Made by a program: the position numbers and the translations under genes. This document shows positions 45,803 through 53,228 of a stretch of DNA of 64,000 nt, in pieces. The DNA comes from Nocardia huaxiensis (GTDB lineage Bacteria; Actinomycetota; Actinomycetes; Mycobacteriales; Mycobacteriaceae), in the NCBI RefSeq assembly GCF_013744875.1, contig NZ_CP059399.1, positions 682,001 to 746,000 on the forward strand. Reading direction: 5' to 3'. The first letter of the stretch is position 1; each line of letters opens with the position of its first letter. Under the pieces are notes generated by a model. That model searched no databases, was not told the origin of the DNA, and saw only the letters and a list, made by a program, of their open reading frames with translations.

Positions 45803-47239
45803 GTGGCAGGCGGGAACAAGCAGAATATCGGGGGTCTGGAGGCCAAGCGCCGGCGCAGAACCTGGATCGTGGTGACATCCGCGCTGGTTGTGGTGGTCGT
45901 CGCGATCGCCGCCGTGGTGCTGACGCTGAAACCGTGGACCGAGGAGTTCCGGCACGGCGGATTGACCGTCGCCGCGCCGCCCTCGCCGGTGAAGGCCCTG
46001 CCGCAGGTGTCGCCCGCGCCTGCGACCGCGCCCGCACCGAGCCGGACCGGGCTGGCCGCCGCGCTGGCCGGGGTGGCCGCCAATCCTGATCTGGGCGTTT
46101 TCGCCGCGTCGGTGTCCGACGGGGTGACCGGTGAGGTGCTGTGGAGCATCGACCCGGACAAACCGCAGATCCCCGCCTCGAACGCGAAGGTGGTGCTGAC
46201 CGCTGCCGCGCTGCTGGCGCTGCCGCCGGACCGCCGGGTGACCACGAAGGTGGTGACCGGCGCCGCGCCCGGCGAGCTGGTGCTCGTGGGCGGCGGCGAT
46301 CCGACGCTCACCAATGAGCCGGACGGCAAGGGCTACTACCCGGACGGGCCCAAGCTGTCGGATCTGGTTGCGCAGATCAAGAATTCGGGTAGGCCGGTGG
46401 ACAGCATCGTGGTCGACACCTCGCTGTACACGGGCTCGAACATGGCGCAGGGCTGGGATCCGCGCGATATCGCGGGCGGTTCCATCGCGCCGATCGAGCC
46501 GGTGATGATCGACGGCGGCCGGCTGCAACCGCTGGTCGAGTATTCGCCGCGCACCGAGACGCCCGCGCTGGATGCCGGCAAGGCGCTCGCCGCCGCGCTC
46601 GGGATCGATCCGGCGCGGGTGCGGGCCGGTACCGCTCCGGCGGGTGCGCAGCAGGTCGCGGCCGTGCAGTCGGCGCAGCTGAAGGATCGGCTGCGCGACA
46701 TGATGGTGCATTCCGACGATGTGCTCGCCGAGACCATCGCCCGGGAGATCGCGCAGGCCACCGGCAACGAACTGTCCTTCGCGGGCGCGGTGACCGGCAT
46801 GATGACCACGCTGCGGGCGGCCGGATTCGATCTGACCGGCGCCACCCTGCTGGACGGCAGCGGGCTGTCGGTGGACGATCTGCTGCCGCCGCGGCTGCTG
46901 GACCATCTGGTCGCCGTCGCCGCGCTGCCCAACACCACTGCGGGGCAAGGGGATTCGCCCGCTCCCGACCCGCTGGCCAGCCTGCTCGACTACCTGCCGG
47001 TGGCGGGCGCGACCGGGACGCTGGGCAACCGCTACACGGTGCGCGATCGCGATGGTGCGGGCTGGGTTCGCGCCAAGACCGGAACTCTCGATGTGGCAAG
47101 CTCGTTGGTGGGATATGTGCTGGATCGCGATGGGCGCGTACTCACTTTCGCGCTGATGTCCAACCAGCGGCTCCCGGAGGCGAGCCGCCCCGCGTTGGAC
47201 GCCATCGCCGCCACACTGCGCAACTGCGGATGCTCCTGA
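45803..47239 (+). CDS. dacB: D-Ala-D-Ala carboxypeptidase/endopeptidase (PBP4 type)
   Basis: A 478-residue class C penicillin-binding protein. One N-terminal membrane helix at residues 21-42 anchors it outside the cell. The active-site tetrad is S126-x-x-K129 (PASNAKV) and the third motif is KTG at 425-427. The SxN motif appears as S304-D-D306 (HSDDVLAE), with Asp for the usual Asn. It trims or cuts peptidoglycan stem peptides. The GTG at 45803 (MAGGNKQNIGG) puts a short basic tail before the helix. Confidence 0.9.
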   Translation: MAGGNKQNIGGLEAKRRRRTWIVVTSALVVVVVAIAAVVLTLKPWTEEFRHGGLTVAAPPSPVKALPQVSPAPATAPAPSRTGLAAALAGVAANPDLGVFAASVSDGVTGEVLWSIDPDKPQIPASNAKVVLTAAALLALPPDRRVTTKVVTGAAPGELVLVGGGDPTLTNEPDGKGYYPDGPKLSDLVAQIKNSGRPVDSIVVDTSLYTGSNMAQGWDPRDIAGGSIAPIEPVMIDGGRLQPLVEYSPRTETPALDAGKALAAALGIDPARVRAGTAPAGAQQVAAVQSAQLKDRLRDMMVHSDDVLAETIAREIAQATGNELSFAGAVTGMMTTLRAAGFDLTGATLLDGSGLSVDDLLPPRLLDHLVAVAALPNTTAGQGDSPAPDPLASLLDYLPVAGATGTLGNRYTVRDRDGAGWVRAKTGTLDVASSLVGYVLDRDGRVLTFALMSNQRLPEASRPALDAIAATLRNCGCS

Positions 47240-47246
47240 CGGGTGG

Positions 47247-48383
47247 ATGACTATGACCGGACCCGAAAACCATGCGGCCCACGCCGACCAGCCGGGGAAC
47301 GGTAGCGCCCGCCCCGGCGAGGTGCTGGTGAGCGAACCGCGCAGGAAGGGGCCCGGCCTGGCCGGCTCCGTCGACTGGAATCTGGCCGCCCGCACCGGAT
47401 CCGCCCTGGTGCCCGCCGGGCCGCGCACCACCCGCTACGCGGCCGAGCAGGCCGTGCTCGAACTGGCCGCGGCGTCCAAGCGGGCGGAGGGGCCGGTGCG
47501 CGAGGTCAGCGGGTTGATCGACGACGCGCCCGTGCCGGACGCGCGGGTGCTGGATCGGCCGGGCTGGATCGCGGCGGCCGCCGAGTCCATGGCCCAGCTC
47601 ACCGGCACCGGCGCCGATGCGGGGGAGAAGGGCAAGTTCGTCGGCAAACCGGCGGGCGTGCAGGCGGGGGCCATGCTGGCGTTCCTGTCCACGGCCATTC
47701 TCGGCCAGTACGACCCGTTCAGCGGGCCGGACGGGACGCTGCTGCTGGTGGCCCCGAACATCATGGCGGTGGAGCGCGCACTCGGCGTGCCGCCCAGCGA
47801 TTTCCGGCTGTGGGTGTGCCTGCACGAGGTCACCCATCGCGTCCAGTTCTCTTCCGCGCCTTGGCTTGCCGAGTACATGCGCGGCAATGTGGAGATCCTC
47901 GGCGAGACCGGGGAGGAGCCGTTGGCCGATATGCTCGGCCGCCTGGTCGAGGCGGTGCGGGATCGCAAGCGCGGCATCGAGGATCCGGCGGGCGGTGTGG
48001 TCGGGCTGCTGCGCGCGACCCAACCCGAACCGCAACGGGACGCCCTGGACCGGCTGCTCATGCTCGGCACGCTGCTCGAGGGTCATGCCGATCACGTCAT
48101 GGACGCGGTCGGGCCCGCGGTGGTGCCGTCGGTGACGCGGATTCGCGCGGCGTTCGATCAGCGGCGCAAGCGGCCCGCCAATCCGATTCAGCGGCTGCTG
48201 CGCGCGCTGCTGGGCATGGACGCGAAGGTCGCGCAGTACGTGCGCGGCAAGAAGTTCGTGGACGAAGTGGTGGGCACGGTCGGCATGGATCGGTTCAACA
48301 CGATCTGGACCGATGGCGAAACCCTGCCGCGCATGGACGAAATCAACGATCCGCAGCGCTGGGTGACGCGCGTCCTGGGCTGA
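47247..48383 (+). CDS. Zinc-dependent metalloprotease (Rv3626c-like)
   Basis: A 378-residue protein with the zincin motif LHEVTHRVQF (HExxH) at about residues 193-198 and a later GETGEEPLADMLG. It belongs to the actinobacterial group sometimes labelled coenzyme F420 biosynthesis-associated, a name not supported by chemistry known to me. There is no signal peptide. ATG ACT ATG at 47247 offers two starts. It lies 7 bp after dacB and 65 bp before tilS, so it is part of one operon. Confidence 0.85.
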   Translation: MTMTGPENHAAHADQPGNGSARPGEVLVSEPRRKGPGLAGSVDWNLAARTGSALVPAGPRTTRYAAEQAVLELAAASKRAEGPVREVSGLIDDAPVPDARVLDRPGWIAAAAESMAQLTGTGADAGEKGKFVGKPAGVQAGAMLAFLSTAILGQYDPFSGPDGTLLLVAPNIMAVERALGVPPSDFRLWVCLHEVTHRVQFSSAPWLAEYMRGNVEILGETGEEPLADMLGRLVEAVRDRKRGIEDPAGGVVGLLRATQPEPQRDALDRLLMLGTLLEGHADHVMDAVGPAVVPSVTRIRAAFDQRRKRPANPIQRLLRALLGMDAKVAQYVRGKKFVDEVVGTVGMDRFNTIWTDGETLPRMDEINDPQRWVTRVLG

Positions 48384-48448
48384 CGGACCGCCGGTCTCGC
48401 GGGCGGGTGCGGCATCGCCTTCGACCGTGGACGTGGAACGATTCGCCT

Positions 48449-49456
48449 GTGAGCGATCGACCCCGGCTGCCCGAAACGCGTGCCGCATTGGAAATGCGTC
48501 ACGCCGTACGGGATTGGCTCCAGCGGCACGCACCGGCGGGTGCGGTGGCGGTGGCGCTGTCCGGTGGCGCGGATTCGCTGGCGCTGACGGCCGCGGCCGT
48601 GGTGGAGGCGGCCGCGGTGGACGCACTGGTGGTCGATCACGGATTGCAGGACGGCTCGGCGGCGGTGGCGGCCGCGGCGGCCGCGCACGCGCTGCGGCTG
48701 GGCTGCCGGTCGGCGCGAGTGCTGCGGGTGACGGTCGGCCGGGACGGCGGCACGGAGGCCGCAGCGCGCAAGGCCCGCTATGCCGCCTTGGACGAGGCGC
48801 GCGGCGGTCTGCCCGTGCTGCTCGGCCACACCCTCGATGATCAGGCCGAAACCGTGCTGCTGGGTTTGGCGCGCGGGTCCGGGGCGCGGTCCATTCAGGG
48901 GATGGCCGAGTACGCCGAGCCGTGGGGCCGGCCGCTGCTGTCCGTGCGGCGTGCGACGGCTCGGCAGCTGTGCGCGGATGTCGGCCTCGAGCCCTGGGAG
49001 GATCCGCACAACAGTGCGCCGGAGTTCACCCGGGTGCGGTTGCGGTCGGAGGTGCTGCCGCTGCTGGAGGATGTGCTCGGTGGCGGGGTGGCGCGGGCGC
49101 TGGCCCGCACGGCCGCGCAGCTGCGGGAGGACGGCGCCGCGCTGGACGCGCTCGCCGGGGATTTGCTGGAGGCCGCTCGTGATGGTGAGGGCCTCGATCT
49201 CGAGACGCTCGCCACTGCCGCCCCGGCTTTGCGGCGGCGCGTCATTCGCGCCTGGTTGCTCGCGGGTGGCGCAAAATCATTGACGGACAGCAATTTACGA
49301 GCGGTCGAAGCGCTGGTCATCGCGTGGCGGGGGCAGGGCGGGGTCGCCGTGGGCGGTTCGGTGGGCGGGAGCAGGTTGGTTGCCGCGCGCGAACATGGCA
49401 GGCTCATACTGGGTCCGGAGTCGTCCGTGCCCGGTCGAGGTGGACACCATCACTGA
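48449..49456 (+). CDS. tilS: tRNA(Ile)-lysidine synthase
   Basis: A 335-residue N-type ATP pyrophosphatase. The PP-loop is SGGADS at residues 38-43. VDHGLQDGS and [20 protein letters not shown] are further TilS signatures. It converts C34 of tRNA-Ile(CAU) to lysidine so that it reads AUA. The GTG at 48449 ([11 protein letters not shown]) fits the family. The shorter C-terminal domain is typical for actinobacteria. Confidence 0.94.
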   Translation: MSDRPRLPETRAALEMRHAVRDWLQRHAPAGAVAVALSGGADSLALTAAAVVEAAAVDALVVDHGLQDGSAAVAAAAAAHALRLGCRSARVLRVTVGRDGGTEAAARKARYAALDEARGGLPVLLGHTLDDQAETVLLGLARGSGARSIQGMAEYAEPWGRPLLSVRRATARQLCADVGLEPWEDPHNSAPEFTRVRLRSEVLPLLEDVLGGGVARALARTAAQLREDGAALDALAGDLLEAARDGEGLDLETLATAAPALRRRVIRAWLLAGGAKSLTDSNLRAVEALVIAWRGQGGVAVGGSVGGSRLVAAREHGRLILGPESSVPGRGGHHH

Positions 49457-49472
49457 AGGGAAACCAGCGCAC

Positions 49473-50030
49473 GTGTACGGGGATGACATCGCGTCGGTGC
49501 TGATCAGCGAAGACCAGATCGCGGAAAAGATCGACGAGATCGCGGACCTGGTTGCCAAGCGGTATCCGGCGGGAGCTCCCGAAGGTGACCTGCTGCTGGT
49601 GGGTGTGCTCAAGGGCGCGATCTTCTTCATGACGGATCTGGCCAAGCGGCTGCAGATTCCGACTCAGATGGAGTTCATGGCGGTCTCGTCGTACGGGTCG
49701 TCGACCTCGTCGTCGGGCGTCGTGCGGATCATGAAGGATCTGGACAAGGACATCGCCGGCCGCAATGTGCTGATCGTCGAGGACATCATCGACTCCGGTC
49801 TCACGCTGTCGTGGCTGCTGCGGAACCTGAAGAGCCGCAATCCCGCATCGCTCGAGGTCGTGACGCTGCTGCGCAAGCCCGACGCGCTGCGCACCCAGGT
49901 GGATGTCATGCATGTGGGCTTCGACATCCCGAACGAGTTCGTGGTGGGCTACGGCCTGGATTACGCCGAGCGCTACCGCGACCTGCCCTACATCGGCACC
50001 CTCGACCCGAAGGTCTACGGGGGGAAGTAA
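49473..50030 (+). CDS. hpt: Hypoxanthine phosphoribosyltransferase
   Basis: A 185-residue purine salvage enzyme. The PRPP-binding loop is [15 protein letters not shown]. The [14 protein letters not shown] loop and [18 protein letters not shown] are diagnostic of HPRT. It makes IMP and GMP from hypoxanthine and guanine. The start is set at GTG 49473 ([10 protein letters not shown]) after GAAGGG; an upstream in-frame GTG would overlap tilS. A hairpin with a T-rich tail follows. Confidence 0.94.
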   Translation: MYGDDIASVLISEDQIAEKIDEIADLVAKRYPAGAPEGDLLLVGVLKGAIFFMTDLAKRLQIPTQMEFMAVSSYGSSTSSSGVVRIMKDLDKDIAGRNVLIVEDIIDSGLTLSWLLRNLKSRNPASLEVVTLLRKPDALRTQVDVMHVGFDIPNEFVVGYGLDYAERYRDLPYIGTLDPKVYGGK

Positions 50031-50052
50031 CCCTCGTCTCAGAGCTCGCGAG

Positions 50053-50080
50053 AGCCGTCCGCCGGTCCCGGTGGGCGGCT
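50053..50080 (+). terminator. Terminator after hpt
   Basis: AGCCGTCC pairs with GGGCGGCT (one G-T wobble) around a 12-nt loop, followed by TTCGGCTTGTCTGT. It starts 23 bp after the hpt stop. Confidence 0.55.
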
Positions 50081-50397
50081 TTCGGCTTGTCTGTGATGAA
50101 ACTCACTGATGCTGATCGGCAATCGGTGCGATGGTTGCCGGGTCGGGTTGCCGGGAATCAGCTCGAGGGTTCGGCCGGTCAGAGCGTGGTCGAGGTAACT
50201 GCTGGTCGGCTGACCTTATGAGTGCGCGTGGGGCGGTTCGGGCGATTGGCCAGGAATTCGCGGTCCCGGTTACGGAAATGTTTCGGAGAGCCCTTATGCT
50301 GTCTGCAACAAACCTGAAGGCTGTTTTCCACCCAGATTTCAAACTTATGGGTCGGATACGGCTGGAAATTCAAGACCGATTCTGATAGCAAGGGGCT
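50081..50397 (+). promoter_or_regulatory. Gap upstream of the LysR gene with a Crp-like site
   Basis: No gene is supported in this gap. At 50092-50107 it contains TGTGATGAAACTCACT, one mismatch from TGTGA-N6-TCACA. From about 50270 to 50390 it is AT-richer, as expected for the LysR promoter. In mycobacteria hpt is followed by ftsH; here that order is broken. Confidence 0.45.
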
Positions 50398-51291
50398 ATG
50401 GACCCGCATTTGCGCGACCTGCGGTATTTCGTCGCCGTCGCTGAGGAACTGCACTTCACGAATGCCGCTCAGCGGCTGCACATCGCACAACCCACTCTGT
50501 CACGGCAGATCCGGCAGCTGGAACGCCAGCTGGACGTCGTGCTGTTCGACCGCAACCAGCGCAGTGTCGCCCTGACCGTCGCGGGCAAGGAACTGCTCGA
50601 AGGCGCCCGGAAGATCCTGGAACTCTGGGAGGTCACCAATGTGGCCCTGCAGGAGGCGGGTGAGGTGCTGCGCGTCGGCATCCAGTCCTCCATCGGCCGC
50701 GGTCTGATCACCGATCTGGAGTCCGCCAGCGGGCACCGGCTCGCCCTGCACTCGGCGTCCTGGACCGACCCGTCCTCCGGCCTGGCCGGGCGGCAGGCGG
50801 ACCTGGCGCTCATGTGGCTGCCGGTGCCCGACACCAGCCGCTACCGCTGGCAGGTGCTGCGCACCGAGCCGCGCTGGGTGCTGCTGCCGGAGAACCACGC
50901 GCTGGCGAACCAGGAGACCATCGACTTCGCCGACCTGGCCGATGAACCGTTCATCGCCATGCCCGCCGAAGCCGGTGCGGCGCGCGACTTCTGGCTCGGC
51001 GCGGACTCCCGCTCCGGTCGCCAGGCCAAGATCGGCGCCGAGGCCGCCACGGCCGAAGAGCGCCTCGAAGCCGTCAGCCTCGGCCTGGGGGTCTGCCTCC
51101 TCGCGGAGAACAACGTGCCCATGTACCGCTGGCCCGGCCTCACCGCCCGCCCCGTCACCGGTCTCGCCCCGTGCGAGCTCGCCGTGGCCTGGCGCGCGGA
51201 CGACGACCGCCCGACCATCCTCGAATTCGCCGCGCGCGTCCTCGAGGGCGGCTTCGCCGATAACCGCGAACCGGTCGCCGCGGCCCAGTAG
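50398..51291 (+). CDS. LysR-family transcription regulator
   Basis: A 297-residue regulator. The N-terminal winged helix-turn-helix is LRDLRYFVAVAEELHFTNAA followed by QRLHIAQPTLSRQIRQLERQL, the LysR signature. A periplasmic-binding-protein-like effector domain follows from about residue 90. The ATG at 50398 is preceded by AAGGGG. It is convergent with the amidase gene, so its target is not obvious from context. Confidence 0.92.
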   Translation: MDPHLRDLRYFVAVAEELHFTNAAQRLHIAQPTLSRQIRQLERQLDVVLFDRNQRSVALTVAGKELLEGARKILELWEVTNVALQEAGEVLRVGIQSSIGRGLITDLESASGHRLALHSASWTDPSSGLAGRQADLALMWLPVPDTSRYRWQVLRTEPRWVLLPENHALANQETIDFADLADEPFIAMPAEAGAARDFWLGADSRSGRQAKIGAEAATAEERLEAVSLGLGVCLLAENNVPMYRWPGLTARPVTGLAPCELAVAWRADDDRPTILEFAARVLEGGFADNREPVAAAQ

Positions 51292-51444
51292 GTCGCAGCG
51301 GCAAGCGGATTCATCGAATATCCGGGGAACCCGGGACCGCAGCGCGGGTGCGGCGCGGCGGAAGCCGGAGGACCGGATCGGGACCGGCGGCACTGTGTCG
51401 GAGGTGGTGCCGCCGCGCGGTGAACCGCGCACCGAGCGAAAAAT

Positions 51445-51481
51445 GATGCCGCCCAGCCTGTTCGACAGGCTGGGCGGCATC
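51445..51481 (-). terminator. Terminator between LysR and amidase genes
   Basis: A perfect 16-bp stem (GATGCCGCCCAGCCTG with its complement) and a 5-nt TTCGA loop. On the minus strand it is followed by ATTTTTCGC, which makes it a good Rho-independent terminator for the amidase gene, whose stop is 8 bp away. On the plus strand it is followed by GTCGTT and may also stop LysR transcripts. Confidence 0.88.
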
Positions 51482-51488
51482 GTCGTTC

Positions 51489-53060
51489 TCACGGGGCGGT
51501 GCGCCGCCAGGGGTGGGCCGCTTCGAGCTGGGCGGCCAGGCGCAGCAGGGTGGATTCGCTGCCGGGCGGACCGACCAGCTGGGCCGCCACGGGGGTGCGG
51601 GTGCGGGAGTGGAAGCCCATGGGGACGGTGAGGGCGGGCCAGCCGACCAGGTTCCACAGCGGGGTGAACGGCGAATAGCTGGCGTTCGCAATCACATTCG
51701 CGATCCAGGGCAGGTTGTGCCAGTTGCGGGCCCGCGGCGGCGGGGTGGCCAGGGTCGGGGTGATCACGACATCGTGGTGGTCGAAGTAGTCGAGCAGCCG
51801 GGCTTCGATGCGGTCGACCTGCGACTGCCGGACCAGGCCGGCCTTGAGCACCAGATTGCCGAGGGCGATGTGGGCGCGGGTGCGGCGCTGCAACCGGTCC
51901 GGGTAGGCCACGGTGCCGGCCTCGCGGGCGGCGTTGGCCACCCAGCGCAGCAGCAGCGCGGAGGTGGCGCCCTGGTAGGGGAGTTCGGCGACCTGCACCT
52001 CGTGCCCGGCGGTGGCGAGGGCGGCGGCGGCCTTGCGGGCAGCGGCGGTCCACGCGCGATCCACCCGGGCCAGCGGGCTGGGCGGGGTGACGGCCAGGCC
52101 GACGCGCAGGGCCGGGGGCGTGTCCAGATCGGCGAGGGCGGGCTGATCGGCGAGCACCGAGAGCATGAGCGCGGCATCGGCCACAGTCGTTGCCAGGACG
52201 CCGTTTTCGGTCATGCCGCCCCAGTCGTCCAGGCCGACCTGGGCGGGCACCAGACCGCGTCCGGGTTTGACGCCGACCACGCCGCAGCAGGCCGCGGGGA
52301 TGCGCACCGAACCGAGGCCGTCGTTGCCGTGCGCGATCGGCACCAGGCCGAGGCCGACAGCGGCGCCGGAGCCGCCGGAGGAGCCGCCTGCGCTGTAGCG
52401 AGTATTCCAGGGACTGCGGGTGATTCGGCCGGGCTCGTCGGTGACGCCCCAGAGTCCGAACTCGGGAACCGTGGTCAGGCCGACGACGATCGCGCCGGCC
52501 GAGCGTAGTCGTCGCACCACCGGATGGTCGGCGGTCGCGGCGGTATCCGAGCCCGCGCGGGAACCGCCCCGGGTCACCTCACCGGCGACGTCGATATTGT
52601 TCTTCACCGCGATCGGCACCCCGGCCAGCGGCAGCAGGTCCAGATCCGGCCGCTCGGCCAGCGCCCGCGCCTCGGCGCGCACCACATCGGAGCGAACCCG
52701 GCTGAAGGCGTTCACTTTTCGATCCCGGGACCGGATGCGTTCGAGCGCGGCATCGACCACCTGCTCCGGCGTGAGCACCCCGTTCTGCACGGCCGCGGCG
52801 ATCCCGCCCGCGGTGGTGGTGTCTGCGGGCGGACGGGATTCGCTGGAACCATCGGAATCGGCCGCAGAGCTTGCCACCGCTACCTCCTCGGTGGAATCGG
52901 CTCCGGCTCGCTCCGCCGCGTGCTCGGCGGAGGTGGGCGCGGCCGGGTCTGCGGTGGAGCCGGGCGGCGCGGGACTCTCGCCGGAGGTGGGCGCGGCCGG
53001 GTGCGCGCTGTCCACCACGGGTGCGGTGCCGTCGGCCAGCGCGGTGCCCTCGTCGTACAT
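51489..53060 (-). CDS. Amidase signature enzyme with long N-terminal extension
   Basis: A 523-residue amidase. The Ser-cisSer-Lys triad is visible as K153 (AVKNNID), S227/S228 (AGGSSGGSG) and S251 (GLGSVRIPA). The amide substrate is unknown. The first ~85 residues are an Ala/Pro/Ser/Thr/Glu-rich tail of low complexity, in which PAAPTS recurs with an 18-residue period, matching a 21-bp exact repeat at 52928-52948 and 52982-53002. ATG 53060 is assumed; a later start would remove the tail. It is divergent from the kinase gene. Confidence 0.88.
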   Translation of the reverse strand: MYDEGTALADGTAPVVDSAHPAAPTSGESPAPPGSTADPAAPTSAEHAAERAGADSTEEVAVASSAADSDGSSESRPPADTTTAGGIAAAVQNGVLTPEQVVDAALERIRSRDRKVNAFSRVRSDVVRAEARALAERPDLDLLPLAGVPIAVKNNIDVAGEVTRGGSRAGSDTAATADHPVVRRLRSAGAIVVGLTTVPEFGLWGVTDEPGRITRSPWNTRYSAGGSSGGSGAAVGLGLVPIAHGNDGLGSVRIPAACCGVVGVKPGRGLVPAQVGLDDWGGMTENGVLATTVADAALMLSVLADQPALADLDTPPALRVGLAVTPPSPLARVDRAWTAAARKAAAALATAGHEVQVAELPYQGATSALLLRWVANAAREAGTVAYPDRLQRRTRAHIALGNLVLKAGLVRQSQVDRIEARLLDYFDHHDVVITPTLATPPPRARNWHNLPWIANVIANASYSPFTPLWNLVGWPALTVPMGFHSRTRTPVAAQLVGPPGSESTLLRLAAQLEAAHPWRRTAP

Positions 53061-53228
53061 GCTGGTTGTTCCCCCGTCGCCTCGTGTCGAAATCGGGTGA
53101 TCCGCTCCTGAGCCGCAAGTTATCATTCCCGCTGTTGCTCGGGGATGATGGTTGTCGGGTGTGGCGGATTTTATCTGCGGCATTCATGGATCGACAGTGC
53201 GGATTCGAACGTTTCCGCGCCGAGCCAG

